A stretch of 64,000 bases of DNA. Source: Linnemannia hyalina. Its lineage: Eukaryota > Mortierellomycota > Mortierellomycetes > Mortierellales > Mortierellaceae. Position 1 is the stretch's first letter. Every line of letters begins with the position of its first letter. Of the stretch, positions 20,463-31,839 are shown in pieces. A model generated the notes under the pieces. It was not told the DNA's origin. It worked only from the letters and a program-made list of their open reading frames with translations, and did not search any database. The DNA is taken from positions 248,001 through 312,000 of the forward strand of contig JAHRHY010000008.1 of assembly GCA_019671135.1 (NCBI GenBank). The letters are read 5' to 3'. Position numbers and translations under genes: made by a program.

Positions 20463-21327
20463 TTAGAGGGGAACGACCTGGCGCTCAAACCTCGCAAACT
20501 CCATCCCCAGATCCGGGTTCCAAACCGTCTCCAACTCCTCCAGCCCGCCCTTCCCCACCCCGCGACACCTCGTCCTATAAAACTTCCGTAACCGCTCATT
20601 CCCCGCTAAACAATCCAACCTCAAGAAATGTCGACCCGATTCTTGAACTTTTCCTTCAACAAACTCGACGATTTTAGGGGTCAGCCCAACGCCTTGGTAG
20701 GGGGTCTTGAGGACAAGGCGGTGGAGGTATAGGGCGTCTTTCCAGTCGTGGCCGCGGGTGAGTAGATACTCTTTCCAGAGGAGTTCGTCAAAGGAGTCGT
20801 CGTAGTTTGTGACAAACAATCCTGCGATCTCCGTTTTAGCTTCCCCTACTCCTGTTCCTTTTCCTGAAGAAGGTGAGTGATAGTCGATGGTGAAGTATTG
20901 GTTGTTGGCGATTCCGGTAAGCATGCTGGCGCGGGAGGCGGGGTTCCTGAACATCCCTAGAGGCCATTGCTTGATATTGTTGGAATGGAGCCATTCTGCA
21001 GCCTCTTCTAGGATATCGATGAATTCGTCCACTTCCTCCGGGCGAGTCTAAATGGATTGAATTGGGTTGACAAGGGGAAAGAGTGAAGAGAAAGGAAGAG
21101 GTGAACGAGTTAGAAAATGAGGGAAGGAAGGGAGTGTGTTGGTTATGGTTGTGCCAATGCAGCTTCAGAGGGAACTATTCTGCTTGTGGAACCATGGGTA
21201 AAACCAGGTTCCTCGAGTCGGCAGGGAAAGAGAGAGACCACTGTTTCATTGACAATAGAGGCACTAGGCAAAAGTGATGGACGGACAGAGGACTTACATT
21301 GCGGATGGTAAAGTCTTGAAGCTGCAT
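20463..21327 (-). CDS. GNAT-family N-acetyltransferase, copy 2
   Basis: Exons 21327-21298 and 21047-20463 (intron 250 bases, GTAAGT...TTTAG, phase 0) give 204 residues. Exon 1 is only ten codons (MQLQDFTIRN). Exon 2 starts TRPEEVDEFIDILEEAAEW, matching TNPEEIEEYINILERAAEW in copy 1. The acetyl-CoA loop is KTPYQGVGLTPK (QGVG at 128-131) and motif B is LAGNERLRKFYRTRCRG. Compared with copy 1 it carries an insert of about ten residues (SSGKGTGVGEAKTE) before the central strand. The C-terminal residues (NPDLGMEFARFERQVV) match NPATGINYARFERRIV of copy 1. Acetylation by acetyl-CoA is family knowledge and the acceptor is unknown. The pair surely arose by tandem duplication. Confidence 0.85.
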
Positions 21328-24300
21328 GAGAAAGAGGAGGCCCTGAATGATCAGGCAACGAACGACGCGGGTGATGAGAAATGTCGAAGGTTGATGGAAG
21401 AAGGAAAAACTCGGTCGTTGTCATGGGAAGACTTGACGTTGACCAGTATTAGCGCAGCACTCAGCGTAATTGGAATGCCCTTAATGAATTATCCTACCTA
21501 AGCTGTTGAGGTTCGACCCCCAATAGGCCCCAGGGGTGTTACACACTTGTCCCACATCGCAGAAAGGCAAAGCTTCGTCCTCTTTCCTCGCTCTTAATGT
21601 CCACTTTGTTCTTGCATGGCTGTAGAGCGCCACTCATTTCCTAGGACACAACTACACACCTACAGCACCCTCATACGGTCAACAAACATATGTGCAGTTG
21701 GCATGTGCGTACTATATCTTGTCTCTACTCTCATGTCTTTGCATTCCCATTCTCCTCACTCACTTTATTCACGCACTCACATCTAACTTCCCACAAGCGT
21801 GACCCTTCCTCCACATAAACCTGCTCCATCCCATGGATTCTCATTCCTTACTCCTCTCCCTTCCACTCCTATTTCTGAGTCCCAATCAAGCTTCTCTCAC
21901 CCACTCACACATTTCGCACTAGTTTTGGGCATAGTCCGTGGAAATGTGCGACGGAGTGCGAGCTCGGTGTTCGGAAAGAGGAAAATAAGAAAGTGAGAAA
22001 CGGGGGAAGGAGGGAGAGGGCAGCCTAAAAACAGTGAGTAAAAAAACCCAGCCAGGGGCATCCGTGGAACTCATTGTCGGGGAACGAGAACAGAAGAGTC
22101 AAAATAAGTGGGTATTTTTTCATCCAGTCGTTTTTGTGGGTGAGGATTTGAAGTTAAGTTAACTTTGCAACTTCTTTTGGGCTGTTAGAGATGGTCATGC
22201 AAACCAAATACAGGTTCTGCGACAAGCAGAAAAATGGACTTTTCTCGTTTTCTCTTTTGGCGGTTGGCAGTTGTCGGTTGGAGGGTGAGAGTTGAAAAGG
22301 GAGGCCACTGAGTGGATGGAAAGGGAGATGATGAAGAAAAATATTACTAAACGCGCAAAAGGGTAAACAATGACAAGTGCCAAATGACATGAACTCTAGA
22401 TGGAAAAGATACAATATCTGGTAGTTTCGTGGTGACACCAAGATCCAGACCAGTGTGTGGGCTCGAAAGTCATGAGGACAAGCATAGGATTGGTGCTAAA
22501 AGGGGGCACCCTTGGAGGAGAGGGCAAAAGAGGAAAGGAAGGTTGTTTTGTGTTTTCTGGGGTTGACACAATGGCCACAGGTTGAGGTGTCGTGAGTGAA
22601 GGAAGAATGGGAGGTGGGTTTAGGTTAGAGGGAGAGTGTGATGTCTATGAAACCGGACCTACCGCAGGTCATCATCTGTTGGTCTCTGGGGTAAGAAGGA
22701 TCGTGTGAGTGTGTGTGATGGGTCAAGACGAAAAAGGAAAGACGAAGGGCTAGAACTATGAGTGGAGAAAAGAAGACGGACGGAGAAAAAAAAGGAAAGG
22801 GGGGAGATGACTATCAGAAGAGAGGTACAATTCAATTGACCCCGGAATAGATGGAGACTTCTTTCCTTCTCTCTTTTTCTCTCTGATTGTTCAATGGTAT
22901 TCATTGGACACGTTGCTTTTATTATACGTTGCTTTTGCTGTGAGTAGTCGTGACTATAGTTTGCAAGCCAAAGGCGAGCCCAATTCACCTTCAACCTTTT
23001 CATATCCAGCAATGAATGATTGAGTGGATGAGTGCTAGTTCCGTGCATATAAACAAAAACAAAAATAACATGTACTGTAGTCTACCCTAGGAAAAAGAAG
23101 AGTTGGGGGGAAGAGGAATTGGTTGGTTGAGAGCATAGATCGTAAGCAATATATCATAAAACCCAAACAAAATAGAAAATCAAATGGAAAACGGCAGATC
23201 GTTCCGAGGGGGAGGGAGGGGAGGTGATTGTGAAAAGAAACGATTCTGACAGGCTAGACTCTAGATCAAACGAAGAATGAACAAGGAAGACAAATGGGAA
23301 GATATGAAGAGGGAAAGAGGCAAAGAAGGGAAGAGGAGAGGAGGGTAAACTGTCGCTTTTCGCTATTGAACGAAACTAGTTGTTATCTTGCATGAACGAA
23401 GGCCACTATCAATGCAGGGAGAGGTGGCTGACTCCCTATTCTTTTCCCGTTGCGTGGTTATGTTGGCTCATTTGTTGGTCCGAGATAACGAGATATAAAT
23501 TAAATGGAGGAAAGGACGGGAGGAAAGATCCAAAGGGAAAGGAAAGAAAGGAGGAGGAGATGTGCTCATCTCGTTGCCGAATGTTAGCGGATCTAGCCGA
23601 AAACCAAAAGTACATTGTTTTCGTTGCACATGCACAATCGAAGGAGACAAGGTTGGGATAATCGCATAAACATGCGTTGGTATGAGGGGAAGAAGAAAGG
23701 TAAGGAGACTAAGCAAAGGGGAGAATCAAGAAAAAGGAGGAGAGAGGGCGGCGCGGGTTGGATGGATGAAAATGGTGGGTTGTGGGGGATGAGGATAGGG
23801 GTGATGAAGGGTGGTTTTGATTGTAAATGAGCACGTTTGGATTGGAGGAGGGAATGATGGCAAGGAATCAATAGAAGAATGAATGGTGATGAATGGATCA
23901 CTTTAAGTTTCAATAATAACTGATCAGTTTAGTCAGGCACCATCACTTATTAGTATTAGTAGTACTGCCCTAGAGTACACGAGTGCCACCTGTCTATGAG
24001 GTGTACCAGATATCATATCTGATACGTCCCTCTCGGCTGTCCAATTGCCTACCCTCTTGCTAAATGTTAGCTTAAGTTAGACTACAACCTCCATCCATCC
24101 ATCAATCCATCCATCACCGTTTTTTTTGCGAGTGCACTGCCTCACGCCCGAATTGTTATCCGTGTGCATTATTTGTCCTGATTTCCTTCTTTGCTTGCAT
24201 GCAGCAACAGCACAGAGAAAACAAAATCAAAAGGAAAAGGAAAGATAGCCGAGAGCGCTTTTCTTGGCATCTTTTCCTCATCAGGACCATCGAACCACTA

Positions 24301-25417
24301 GTTGCCCGTCCTTTTTTTTCTTTCTTTGTGTTTTGTGTTTGTATGTCGGTTAGTCCCGCATTGGAGCAACAAGGCCGCCCTCTTCCTCTTTCTCCTGTGT
24401 GTGTCTCGCGTGTGGGACAAACACACGTCGTCGATTGCTTTGTTTTGTTTTTAAAAAAAACTGCATGTACGCCCACGATTTAAAGTTCTTATCGATCTCA
24501 AGATCACTTTTCTCGACTCCTATGCCCTATCCCACATCGTGGTCAATGTTTGCCAAGCGACAAATAATGACCACGGAGCTCGCCCCTCTTTCCTTTTTCT
24601 GCCTGCCATTTGGGTTATTTATTGTTGTTGTTTTGCATATTTTTTGTTAGTGGTCGTGAGGCAGTGCATATCATCTTCTGTTCCCACTCCTCCATAAGGA
24701 ACATCCACAACACCCCTTCGATTGTCGTACAATCAAAACCCGAGTGGGACAGGGGCAGGGGAAGTACACGCAATGAAAGCAGAGTCACGAACTTATTGTG
24801 CAATGAGGATGAGAAAAAAGGGAGCAAGATTGTGAAGAGTGAGAGGATGGAGGAGACAGACTGACAGACAGACCAGACAGAGTGTGAACGAAGTGTGTGT
24901 GTATGTGATGGATGATCGATCCTCGTCACCAATCATACACCATCTCCGTTCTTTTTTGTTTGTTTTTCTTCTTTTCATCCACTGCGCCCAAAATGATGCA
25001 CCGCTACCCTTTCCCTCCCCTTCTTTCTTGTCTTCAATGCCGGCCTAGTTTTAGCTTGAAGAAGAGTAAAGTGGGCGCCAAAAAGAAAAAAACTATAATC
25101 CAACTCAACAGTCGACAGAAGGTCTAAGGGAAGGATGCATAAGGATGCGTTATCCAATGTTTGATCATGTCCCATCATCTCCTCCCAACGAGGCTCTTCT
25201 CCTCGTCTCATTCAATTTCCTTCTAGTCTGTCCTTCGATCGTTTGTCTCTGTCCTTCATCGCGAAGTATCCAAACCTCTTTATTTTCTTTCTTGTGCAAC
25301 AACCATCCTGTCAGGCAACCCCTTTCCTTCCTTCTCATTCAGTGTGCGATCCTTTTCCACATCCATCTGCATAGTCTATCCCGATCTTGCAAGTTCAACC
25401 ATTGCACCAAGAAGAAC
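21328..25417. other. Long intergenic region without a supported gene
   Basis: About 4 kb with many short ORFs in both directions but no domain, no repeated codon pattern and no splice-consistent set of exons that I could find. It contains purine-rich stretches (23200-23350, 23500-23780), a 23-base palindrome at 24003, a CCATC repeat at about 24090-24115, and a CT-rich leader from 25190 on that belongs to the transporter gene. A non-coding RNA or a fast-evolving small gene could be hidden here. Confidence 0.5.
24003..24025. promoter_or_regulatory. 23-bp palindrome (candidate protein-binding site)
   Basis: GTACCAGATATCATATCTGATAC is an inverted repeat with 11-base arms around a central C and one mismatch. 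It stands alone in the 4-kb intergenic region, 1.5 kb upstream of the first transporter gene. A dimeric transcription-factor site or chance are both possible. Confidence 0.3.
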
Positions 25418-25425
25418 TATAAAAG
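25418..25425 (+). promoter_or_regulatory. TATA box of UNC-93-like gene 1
   Basis: TATAAAAG lies 148 bases upstream of the ATG at 25566 and is followed by a CT-rich leader. The second transporter has the same kind of box at 28146. Confidence 0.6.
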
Positions 25426-25565
25426 GGATCCCATCCCCCTTCGTTTTATTTTCTCCTCATCGACTCTGATCAATCATCTCCTCTCTCCTATCTCCTCGCC
25501 TCTCTCCTACCTCAACGCCTCTCCCCCTTCTCCCACCTCCACCTCTCCTTCAAAAAGAAATAACA

Positions 25566-26900
25566 ATGGGTTTCCGCTGGAACTCTCCTTTGGCCCAGGT
25601 GCTCGCCGTGGGTCTCATCTGCTTCTGCTGCCCCGGCATGTACAATGCCCTAAACTCTCTCGGTGCCGGTGGTCAGGTCGACTCCAAGATCGGTCAGAAC
25701 GCCAACGTTGCCCTGAACACTTGTTTTGCCCTCTTTGGACTCCTCGCCGGAGCCATCCACAACAAAATCGGACCCAAGTGGACTATTTTCATTGGTTGCA
25801 GTACCTACTGCCTCTACGCCGGATCTTTCCTCTCCTACAACCACCACAAGACTGGCTGGTTCTCTATCATCGCTGGTGCCCTCCTCGGTGTCGGCGCTGC
25901 CATGCTCTGGACCGCCCAAGGTGCGATCATGATGGCCTACCCCAGTGAGCAGGAGAAGGGACGTTACATTGGATACTTCTGGGCCACTTTCAACGCCGGA
26001 GGAGTCGTTGGATCCATCATCCCTCTTGTCATCAACTTCAAGTCAACCTCGACCGGTCCCCTCGCCGACTCGATTTACATTGCCTTCATGTGCATCATGG
26101 CCCTCGGCACTTTCATCGGTCTCACCCTCGCTGCCCCTAGCAAGATCGTACGTAACAACGGTGACAAGATCAGGATCCAAGAGTTCCCCACCTGGACTGG
26201 CGAGGTCATTGCTACCTTGAAGCTCTTCCTTGATTGGCGCATGGTCGTCCTGATCCCCATGTTCTTGTCGTCCAACTGGTTCTACGCCTACCAGTTCGCC
26301 ACCGTCCAGGGGTGGTTCTCGATCCGCACCCAGTCGCTCAACAATATCCTCTACTGGGGTGCTCAGATTGTCGGTTCCTATGGTTTCGGTCGCGTCCTCG
26401 ATTTCCAGGGCGTCCCTCGTCGCACTCGTGGTCTCTGGGGTCTTGCGATCATCTCTGTTTTCTTCATCATCACTTGGGTAGGTGGTATCTTCTTCCAAAA
26501 GACCTACACCATCAACGATCCCGCAGGCAACCACGACTTCTCCGAGGGTAGCATTTATATCGGACCATTGTTCTTGTACATCTTCTACGGATTGGGCGAT
26601 GCTGCCTGGCAGACATACTGCTACTGGTTGATGGGTGCCCTCTCCAACGATGTCACCGTCCTCTCGCGTTACTCTGGCTTCTACAAGTGCATCCAGTCGT
26701 CTGGTGGTGCCATCTCCTGGAGGATCAACGCCCTCAAGGTTCCCTTCATGACCGAGTTGATCATCTGCTTTGCCCTTTTGGGCGCTTCCATCCCCGGGGC
26801 GTTCGTCCTCGCCAACCGTCTTGAGGAGCACTCCGAGGAGGCCGTCCACATCGAGCATCACGAGTCCAAGTTGGACGAAAAGCACGAGATCCAGGCTTAA
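25566..26900 (+). CDS. UNC-93-like major facilitator membrane protein, copy 1
   Basis: A single exon of 444 residues. The sequence is that of the fungal UNC-93-like (DUF895) branch of the major facilitator superfamily: PLAQVLAVGLICFCCPGMYN at the start, an NSLGAGGQ motif, about eleven to twelve hydrophobic helices, LSSNWFYAYQF and SLNNILYWGAQI in the second half, and the very conserved block GDAAWQTYCYWLMGALSND near residues 340-360. The C-terminal tail is short, hydrophilic and His/Glu-rich. Animal UNC-93 proteins modulate ion channels or receptor traffic; for the fungal branch the cargo is not established, so calling it a transporter is inference. The ATG follows a CT-rich leader and a TATA box. 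It is a tandem paralogue of the gene at 28382 in the same orientation, and the stretch around Gly-Glu-Val-Ile-Ala...DWRMV is almost unchanged between them. Confidence 0.88.
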   Translation: MGFRWNSPLAQVLAVGLICFCCPGMYNALNSLGAGGQVDSKIGQNANVALNTCFALFGLLAGAIHNKIGPKWTIFIGCSTYCLYAGSFLSYNHHKTGWFSIIAGALLGVGAAMLWTAQGAIMMAYPSEQEKGRYIGYFWATFNAGGVVGSIIPLVINFKSTSTGPLADSIYIAFMCIMALGTFIGLTLAAPSKIVRNNGDKIRIQEFPTWTGEVIATLKLFLDWRMVVLIPMFLSSNWFYAYQFATVQGWFSIRTQSLNNILYWGAQIVGSYGFGRVLDFQGVPRRTRGLWGLAIISVFFIITWVGGIFFQKTYTINDPAGNHDFSEGSIYIGPLFLYIFYGLGDAAWQTYCYWLMGALSNDVTVLSRYSGFYKCIQSSGGAISWRINALKVPFMTELIICFALLGASIPGAFVLANRLEEHSEEAVHIEHHESKLDEKHEIQA

Positions 26901-28145
26901 GTCTCCTTCAGGATGCGATGCGCCAAGTAGCCTGCAACAACAGCCTAAGCGACGGACGATGATGGGAAAAGCGGCGTAGAAGCGTAGTAGCAGTAGTAGT
27001 TAGCATTCCTTCCACCCCCTATTTTCAAACCTATTTCGACAGACCTTTATTCTTTTGTGTCCTCCTTACCTATTTAGTTATTAGTTCCTTATTTTATCTC
27101 TTAATACACATCAAAAGCTGTCCTCTAACCTGCGACTTCCTTGCTGTTTGTTTTCAACTTGCAGACTACTGCATCTGCCCTCTTGCCTCTTATTCAGCAT
27201 TCGCCCTTTTGTCCTTTGTATTCTTGTTATAGTTTATGTTCAAAACTTGATTTGCGTTTTGTTCAGCTCCAATCTGCCGTTTTGTTTGTTCAATACGACG
27301 AGGACTCCAGTACTTACCCCAACCCCCCTTCACAGCAACGAGATGATCTTTCCCCCATTATCAAGGTCTTACAACTTCTTTCTTACTCTCTCCTCCACAT
27401 AAAACAAAAAGGAGATTTATGTGTGTGGTATAGTGCATTGTCAAAGAAACGTTGTTTTGGTTTATTCATGTCCAAATGGATCGCAGAAACACACAACACA
27501 CAACACACAAGATAACGATACACAACCTGGTTCTCTCACTGACGATCCATCTCATGCAGATGTCTGTATCGCACAACTCGGCGATGAGGGTTGTATGAGA
27601 GAATGTTCCTTACCAAGAGAACGAGAGGACAAGAAGTGAGAGAGCTGAAGGAGGTGTATTCGTGTGTGAGGTAGAGAAGTGGGTGGGTGAAGGATGAGTA
27701 ACGGACTCTCCACCTTTTTCTCCCTCATTCCCTCTTTTTCTCCCTCATTCCCTCTTTTTCTTGAGTAATGTAGTGAATTGAATGAAGGATGAATATAGAT
27801 GAGGGCGAGATGAACTTTAGATACTGCATCTTGCATCTTAAGTTAACTTTAAAGAGCTCCATGAACCCAAGTAGCCCTTTTGCGACAGGGTATGTTTCAT
27901 CTATCCAACCCCATCATCCAGTGATGATGATCGGAACTCCAATCCTTCCCTTTCATCAATCCCTCAAACCTCAGTGGACCCCCCTTCCCTTCCCTTGGTC
28001 TCATTTACTCTCAGCACTAAATGATACCCTTTTCCTTCTCGTTTAGACTACTGAACTAGAGTCCCACCCTCTCCACCCCGGGGCGAGATCCCCTTTTAGT
28101 GATGAAGTCAGAGTACTATCATCCCAAGTCGGATTCCCCTGGGAT

Positions 28146-28154
28146 TATAAAAAG
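28146..28154 (+). promoter_or_regulatory. TATA box of UNC-93-like gene 2
   Basis: TATAAAAAG lies about 236 bases upstream of the ATG at 28382, after 1.2 kb of intergenic sequence without any supported gene. Confidence 0.6.
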
Positions 28155-28381
28155 GGGGTCGCATCTCCCTCACTTTCTTCTCTTTTCTTCTTCTTGTTCC
28201 CCATCTCATCTGATCAATCACATCCACAACAACCTCCCCTTTCTTCCTCCTACTTCCTCCTCTTCCTCCTCTTCCTCTTCTATTCTCTTCATCCCCTCCA
28301 TACTCTCTTCTTTTTCTTCTTCCTACCCACCATTCTCACCCACCCCTACCCTAACTCACACTCTTACACAAACACATCACA

Positions 28382-29719
28382 ATGGGTTTCCGCTGGACCT
28401 CGCCATTGGCTCAGGTGATTGCCGTCGGCTTCATCTGCTTCTGCTGCCCTGGAATGTTCAACGCCCTCAACTCCCTCGGAGGCGGTGGTCAACTCGACTC
28501 CAAGGTCGGCCAGAACGCAAACGTCGCTCTTTATACCTGCTTCGCCATCTTTGGTCTCCTCGCCGGTGCCATCCACAACAAGCTCGGACCCAAGTGGACC
28601 ATCTTCATCGGCTGTGCCGCCTACGTCCTCTACGCCGGTTCCCTCCTCTGCTATAACCATACCCAGAACGGTGCCTTCACCATTGCGGCCGGTGGTATCC
28701 TTGGTGTGGGAGCTGGTATGCTCTGGACTGCCCAGGGAGCCATTATGATGGCTTACCCCCGTGAGCACGACAAGGGCAAGTTTATTGGATACTTCTGGGC
28801 CATCTTCAATGCAGGTGCTGTTCTTGGATCCGTCATCGCCTTTGCGATCAACTATAACGTCGTCGAGGCCCAGTCGCTCGGAGATTCCACCTACATTGTC
28901 TTCATCTCACTCATGGCCGTCGGAACCCTCATTGCCCTCTCGCTCTGCCCCCCTACCATGGTCACCCACTCCAACGGCGACAAGATCCAGATCCAAGCCT
29001 TCCCCACCTGGACTGGCGAGGTCATTGCTGTCATGAAGCTCTTCCTTGATTGGCGCATGATCGTCCTCATCCCCATGTTCCTCTCCTCCAACTGGTTCTA
29101 CTCCTACCAGTTCTCGACCGTCAACGGCGCCTACTTCTCCACCCGCACCCAGTCCCTTAACAACATCCTCTACTGGGGTTCGCAGATCATGGGCTCCTGG
29201 ACCTTTGCCCGTGTCCTCGACTACCAGGGCGTCAACCGCAAGACCCGCTCGTTCTGGGGATTGGCCATCATCACCTGCTGCTTCGTCGCCACCTGGATCG
29301 GAGGCATCTTCTTCCAGAGGGGTTACAAGATCACCGACCCCAAGGGTAACCACGACTTCAAGGAAGGTGCTTCCTACGTCGGTCCCCTTTTCCTCTACAT
29401 TTTCTACGGTCTTAACGATGCTGCCTGGCAGACATACTGCTACTGGTTGATGGGTGCCCTCTCCAACGATGTTACCGTCCTCTCGCGTTACGCCGGTTTC
29501 TACAAGTGCATCCAGTCCTCCGGCGCTGCTATCTCGTGGAGAATCAACGCTGTGGGTACCCCTTTCATGACCGAGTTGATCATCTGCTTTGCCCTCTTGG
29601 TCGCATCTATCCCCGGCGCCATCTTGTTGACGACTAGGATCCAGGACCATTCGGATGAGCCTGCTGCCGTTACTGAGGGACATGACTTCAAGGAGGGCAA
29701 GCATGAGTTCGATGCCTAA
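28382..29719 (+). CDS. UNC-93-like major facilitator membrane protein, copy 2
   Basis: A single exon of 445 residues, colinear with copy 1 and about 70% or more identical by eye. It starts MGFRWTSPLAQVIAVGFICF, has the NSLGGGGQ motif, LSSNWFYSYQF, and the same GALSNDVTVLSRYAGFYKC block. Differences gather in the loop after helix 5 (INYNVVEAQSLGD against INFKSTSTGPLAD), in the loop NDP/TDP-GNHDF and in the C-terminal tail (EGHDFKEGKHEFDA). That is the pattern of two working paralogues. The intergenic stretch between the two genes (26901-28381) carries its own TATA box and CT leader, so they are probably transcribed separately. Function as for copy 1: membrane protein, cargo unknown. Confidence 0.88.
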   Translation: MGFRWTSPLAQVIAVGFICFCCPGMFNALNSLGGGGQLDSKVGQNANVALYTCFAIFGLLAGAIHNKLGPKWTIFIGCAAYVLYAGSLLCYNHTQNGAFTIAAGGILGVGAGMLWTAQGAIMMAYPREHDKGKFIGYFWAIFNAGAVLGSVIAFAINYNVVEAQSLGDSTYIVFISLMAVGTLIALSLCPPTMVTHSNGDKIQIQAFPTWTGEVIAVMKLFLDWRMIVLIPMFLSSNWFYSYQFSTVNGAYFSTRTQSLNNILYWGSQIMGSWTFARVLDYQGVNRKTRSFWGLAIITCCFVATWIGGIFFQRGYKITDPKGNHDFKEGASYVGPLFLYIFYGLNDAAWQTYCYWLMGALSNDVTVLSRYAGFYKCIQSSGAAISWRINAVGTPFMTELIICFALLVASIPGAILLTTRIQDHSDEPAAVTEGHDFKEGKHEFDA

Positions 29720-29822
29720 ATCCTTCTCCACCGCTTCTATCCCTTTCATTCATCACACTCAACCCTCATACTTTGCACATATACCTTCAATGTACTTTTC
29801 AATATTAAAATTAGTTTATCGA

Positions 29823-29824
<2 letters not shown>

Positions 29825-29859
<35 letters not shown>
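29825..29859. repeat. (TC)n microsatellite
   Basis: About 17 uninterrupted TC dinucleotides, 105 bases after the stop of the second UNC-93-like gene, probably in its 3' untranslated region. Confidence 0.95.
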
Positions 29860-29860
<1 letters not shown>

Positions 29861-30346
29861 ACCTGGACTCGCTTCTGCCTTTTTGTCAATGCGCTTCTTT
29901 TTCAATGTCCTTTCGCTATTCAATTTCGGGCCATTTTTATCTTTTGGTTGGCCGCGTTTTTGGTTTTCCGTCACACATGGATTGTGTGTCGCATGGGTGC
30001 ACAAGTTGCAGGGCACAGGTGGGCTCATATTTTGTCAACTTTAGTCTGGTCGTTAGGTGTGTGTTTGTGTTTGATAAGCACCCTTCTTGAGAGCGTTCAT
30101 CCCAGGAAAATCAAAACGATCAAAATAGAAAATGCTAGGGGGGGGAGTAGGAAAATGCGCAGGAGTAAGGGCAAAGGAAAATCGAGGTGAGGTACAAAAT
30201 CCCTTATCTTTTGTTTCGTCAACAAACAATAACAACACAATTGACAAAGGAACAAGTTGAGGAGTAAAACAACGTCAATTCACACGCTTCAACCCTTGCA
30301 TTTTGTTCCCGCCATTGACACATGTTTGCATACATTACAAGTCTGG
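29860..30346. other. Intergenic region up to the right duplication arm
   Basis: About 490 bases with no supported gene and no recognisable repeat. Short ORFs on both strands overlap each other and have no coding character. Confidence 0.5.
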
Positions 30347-30439
30347 TTGTCTGTTCCAATGCTTTAATAAGTTTTGGAGGGTTATATCCCCCTCCCATTT
30401 TTTTTGTGGCCGTGAAAGGAACAAGTAAGACGCAAGCAT

Positions 30440-30826
30440 TTATATAGTACATGAGAAAGGAAGGGTTAGTAGTACAGGCCAGGCCGAAACTTGAAGATTA
30501 GTCGAATCGATCAATTCGTCCTCGTAATGGAGTCCCGAGGCATGGGCGCCGTCAGCGACCTCGTCATAATGTTCAAAGGAATCCTTGTCGTCGTTCCGGT
30601 GATCTGCGTATCCATCTTCGTGGTCGCCATCTTCATCCTCGTAGCTGTGACCTAAGTCGTTAGCGCTATCAGCGGCCTTGTAGTTGCGCCCAAATGAATC
30701 CTCGTGGTCGTAGTCGAGATCCTGCTCGTCTTCGTCGTCTCCTGAGCCGTAGCCGCGAACAGTTTCCTGACAGCTGTCGCTGTAAAATCCCCAGTCTCTG
30801 TTGTCATCGTCGCGAGTCATCATAGC

Positions 30827-30880
<54 letters not shown>

Positions 30881-31839
30881 AGTGCTCAAAGTCATCAGCA
30901 TCCACGCTTAACTCCTGATCCGAGACCCTGCCTGCACCAAATGCCTTGGGGGTGGTATTTCCATCCTCGTAGTCTTGTCTCTGCTTGTGGTACTTGGCAG
31001 CAGCAATAGTAGTAACAAACACCTTGGAAGCCAAATCACCTCGGTTTCTAACACTGTGCTCGTCCTCAGACTCGGACTCGGGGTAAGCAACTGCGCGAGT
31101 CGCAGCAAAAGCAGGTCCGCTATTGATGTCCTCGTCCTCAGGGTCTGTCTCACAAGCAGCCCTCTTCTCCATACGAGCCAAAAACTTGTCGAGTGGTTCG
31201 TTATGCTTCACATATTCCATGTCCTCCTCGAACGTAGCCATCTCCGAGATATGGTAGAGTGCCTTCTTGTATCCCTTGTAGTTGGAGAGCATGCGGAATG
31301 GCTCAAGATCAATTGAACAGGCGGGTGATACAGGCGAGACGAGCGATCCGCCTCCGAGGGCGACATTGTTTAACATCCTGATCGCAGTTCCAGGGGTCTG
31401 AGCAGTCGAGTAGACAGGTGTCTTCAAGTCGCAAGCGTCAAAGTCCGCAAGCACAAAGTCGTAGGCGAGGCTGAGCGCTCATCGTCTGTGTCTTGGTCGT
31501 CATCACTCTCTCCTTCGCGAGCTCGCTTGCCTGTCCCCGAATCGCACGAACTCGAACTGACATCGGACTCGTATCCCTCACTGTCACTGTCCATGTCCGT
31601 GGAGTCGTTGTTGGTATCTGTGTCGTCGGCGTTGTATCGACCAACCCCACGTTTGGTCCACTTGTGGCACGGGTGACGGGAGAGCTAATGATCTTGTAGG
31701 TTGGTGATGGGGAGGACGAGGGTGATGGAGTCGAAGACGAGGAAGAAGAAGAAGACGAAGGCTCGAGTGAGACCGAAGAAGGAGGGGAGACGACGCCCTC
31801 ATCGAGGCAGCGTCTCTTGGCGACTGTGTTCTTGCCCAT
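30440..31839 (-). pseudogene. Broken copy of the acidic low-complexity protein gene
   Basis: This is the right-arm counterpart of the gene at 17548-18995. The upstream ATG (31839, MGKNTVAKRRCLDEG) and its frame are kept almost unchanged, and so is the body FRMLSNYKGYKKALYHISEM. Three lesions break it: loss of one base in ACTTTG(G)TGCT near 31455 shifts the main frame, a 20-base loss after the poly-Asn tract (near 30825) shifts it again, and a deletion of about 200 bases removes the normal C-terminus so that the reading runs into what was downstream sequence and ends at 30440. The poly-Asn tract has doubled. Near-identity elsewhere says the decay is recent. The left copy lacks all three lesions, so it is closer to the ancestral state. 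Confidence 0.8.
30826..30881. repeat. (GTT)n tract, expanded poly-Asn allele
   Basis: About 18 units on the minus strand (AAC) at the place where the left arm has nine to ten. It lies immediately next to the 20-base deletion. Confidence 0.9.

Noticed and set aside
21508..21530. GGTTCGACCCCC as a possible tRNA T-arm
   Set aside because: The flanking bases do not pair as a T-stem and no acceptor, D or anticodon arm can be drawn around it.
27713..27762. CRISPR-like or structured repeat (20-bp unit twice)
   Set aside because: Two adjacent copies of a pyrimidine-rich 20-mer with no spacers; a plain slippage duplication in a eukaryotic intergenic region.
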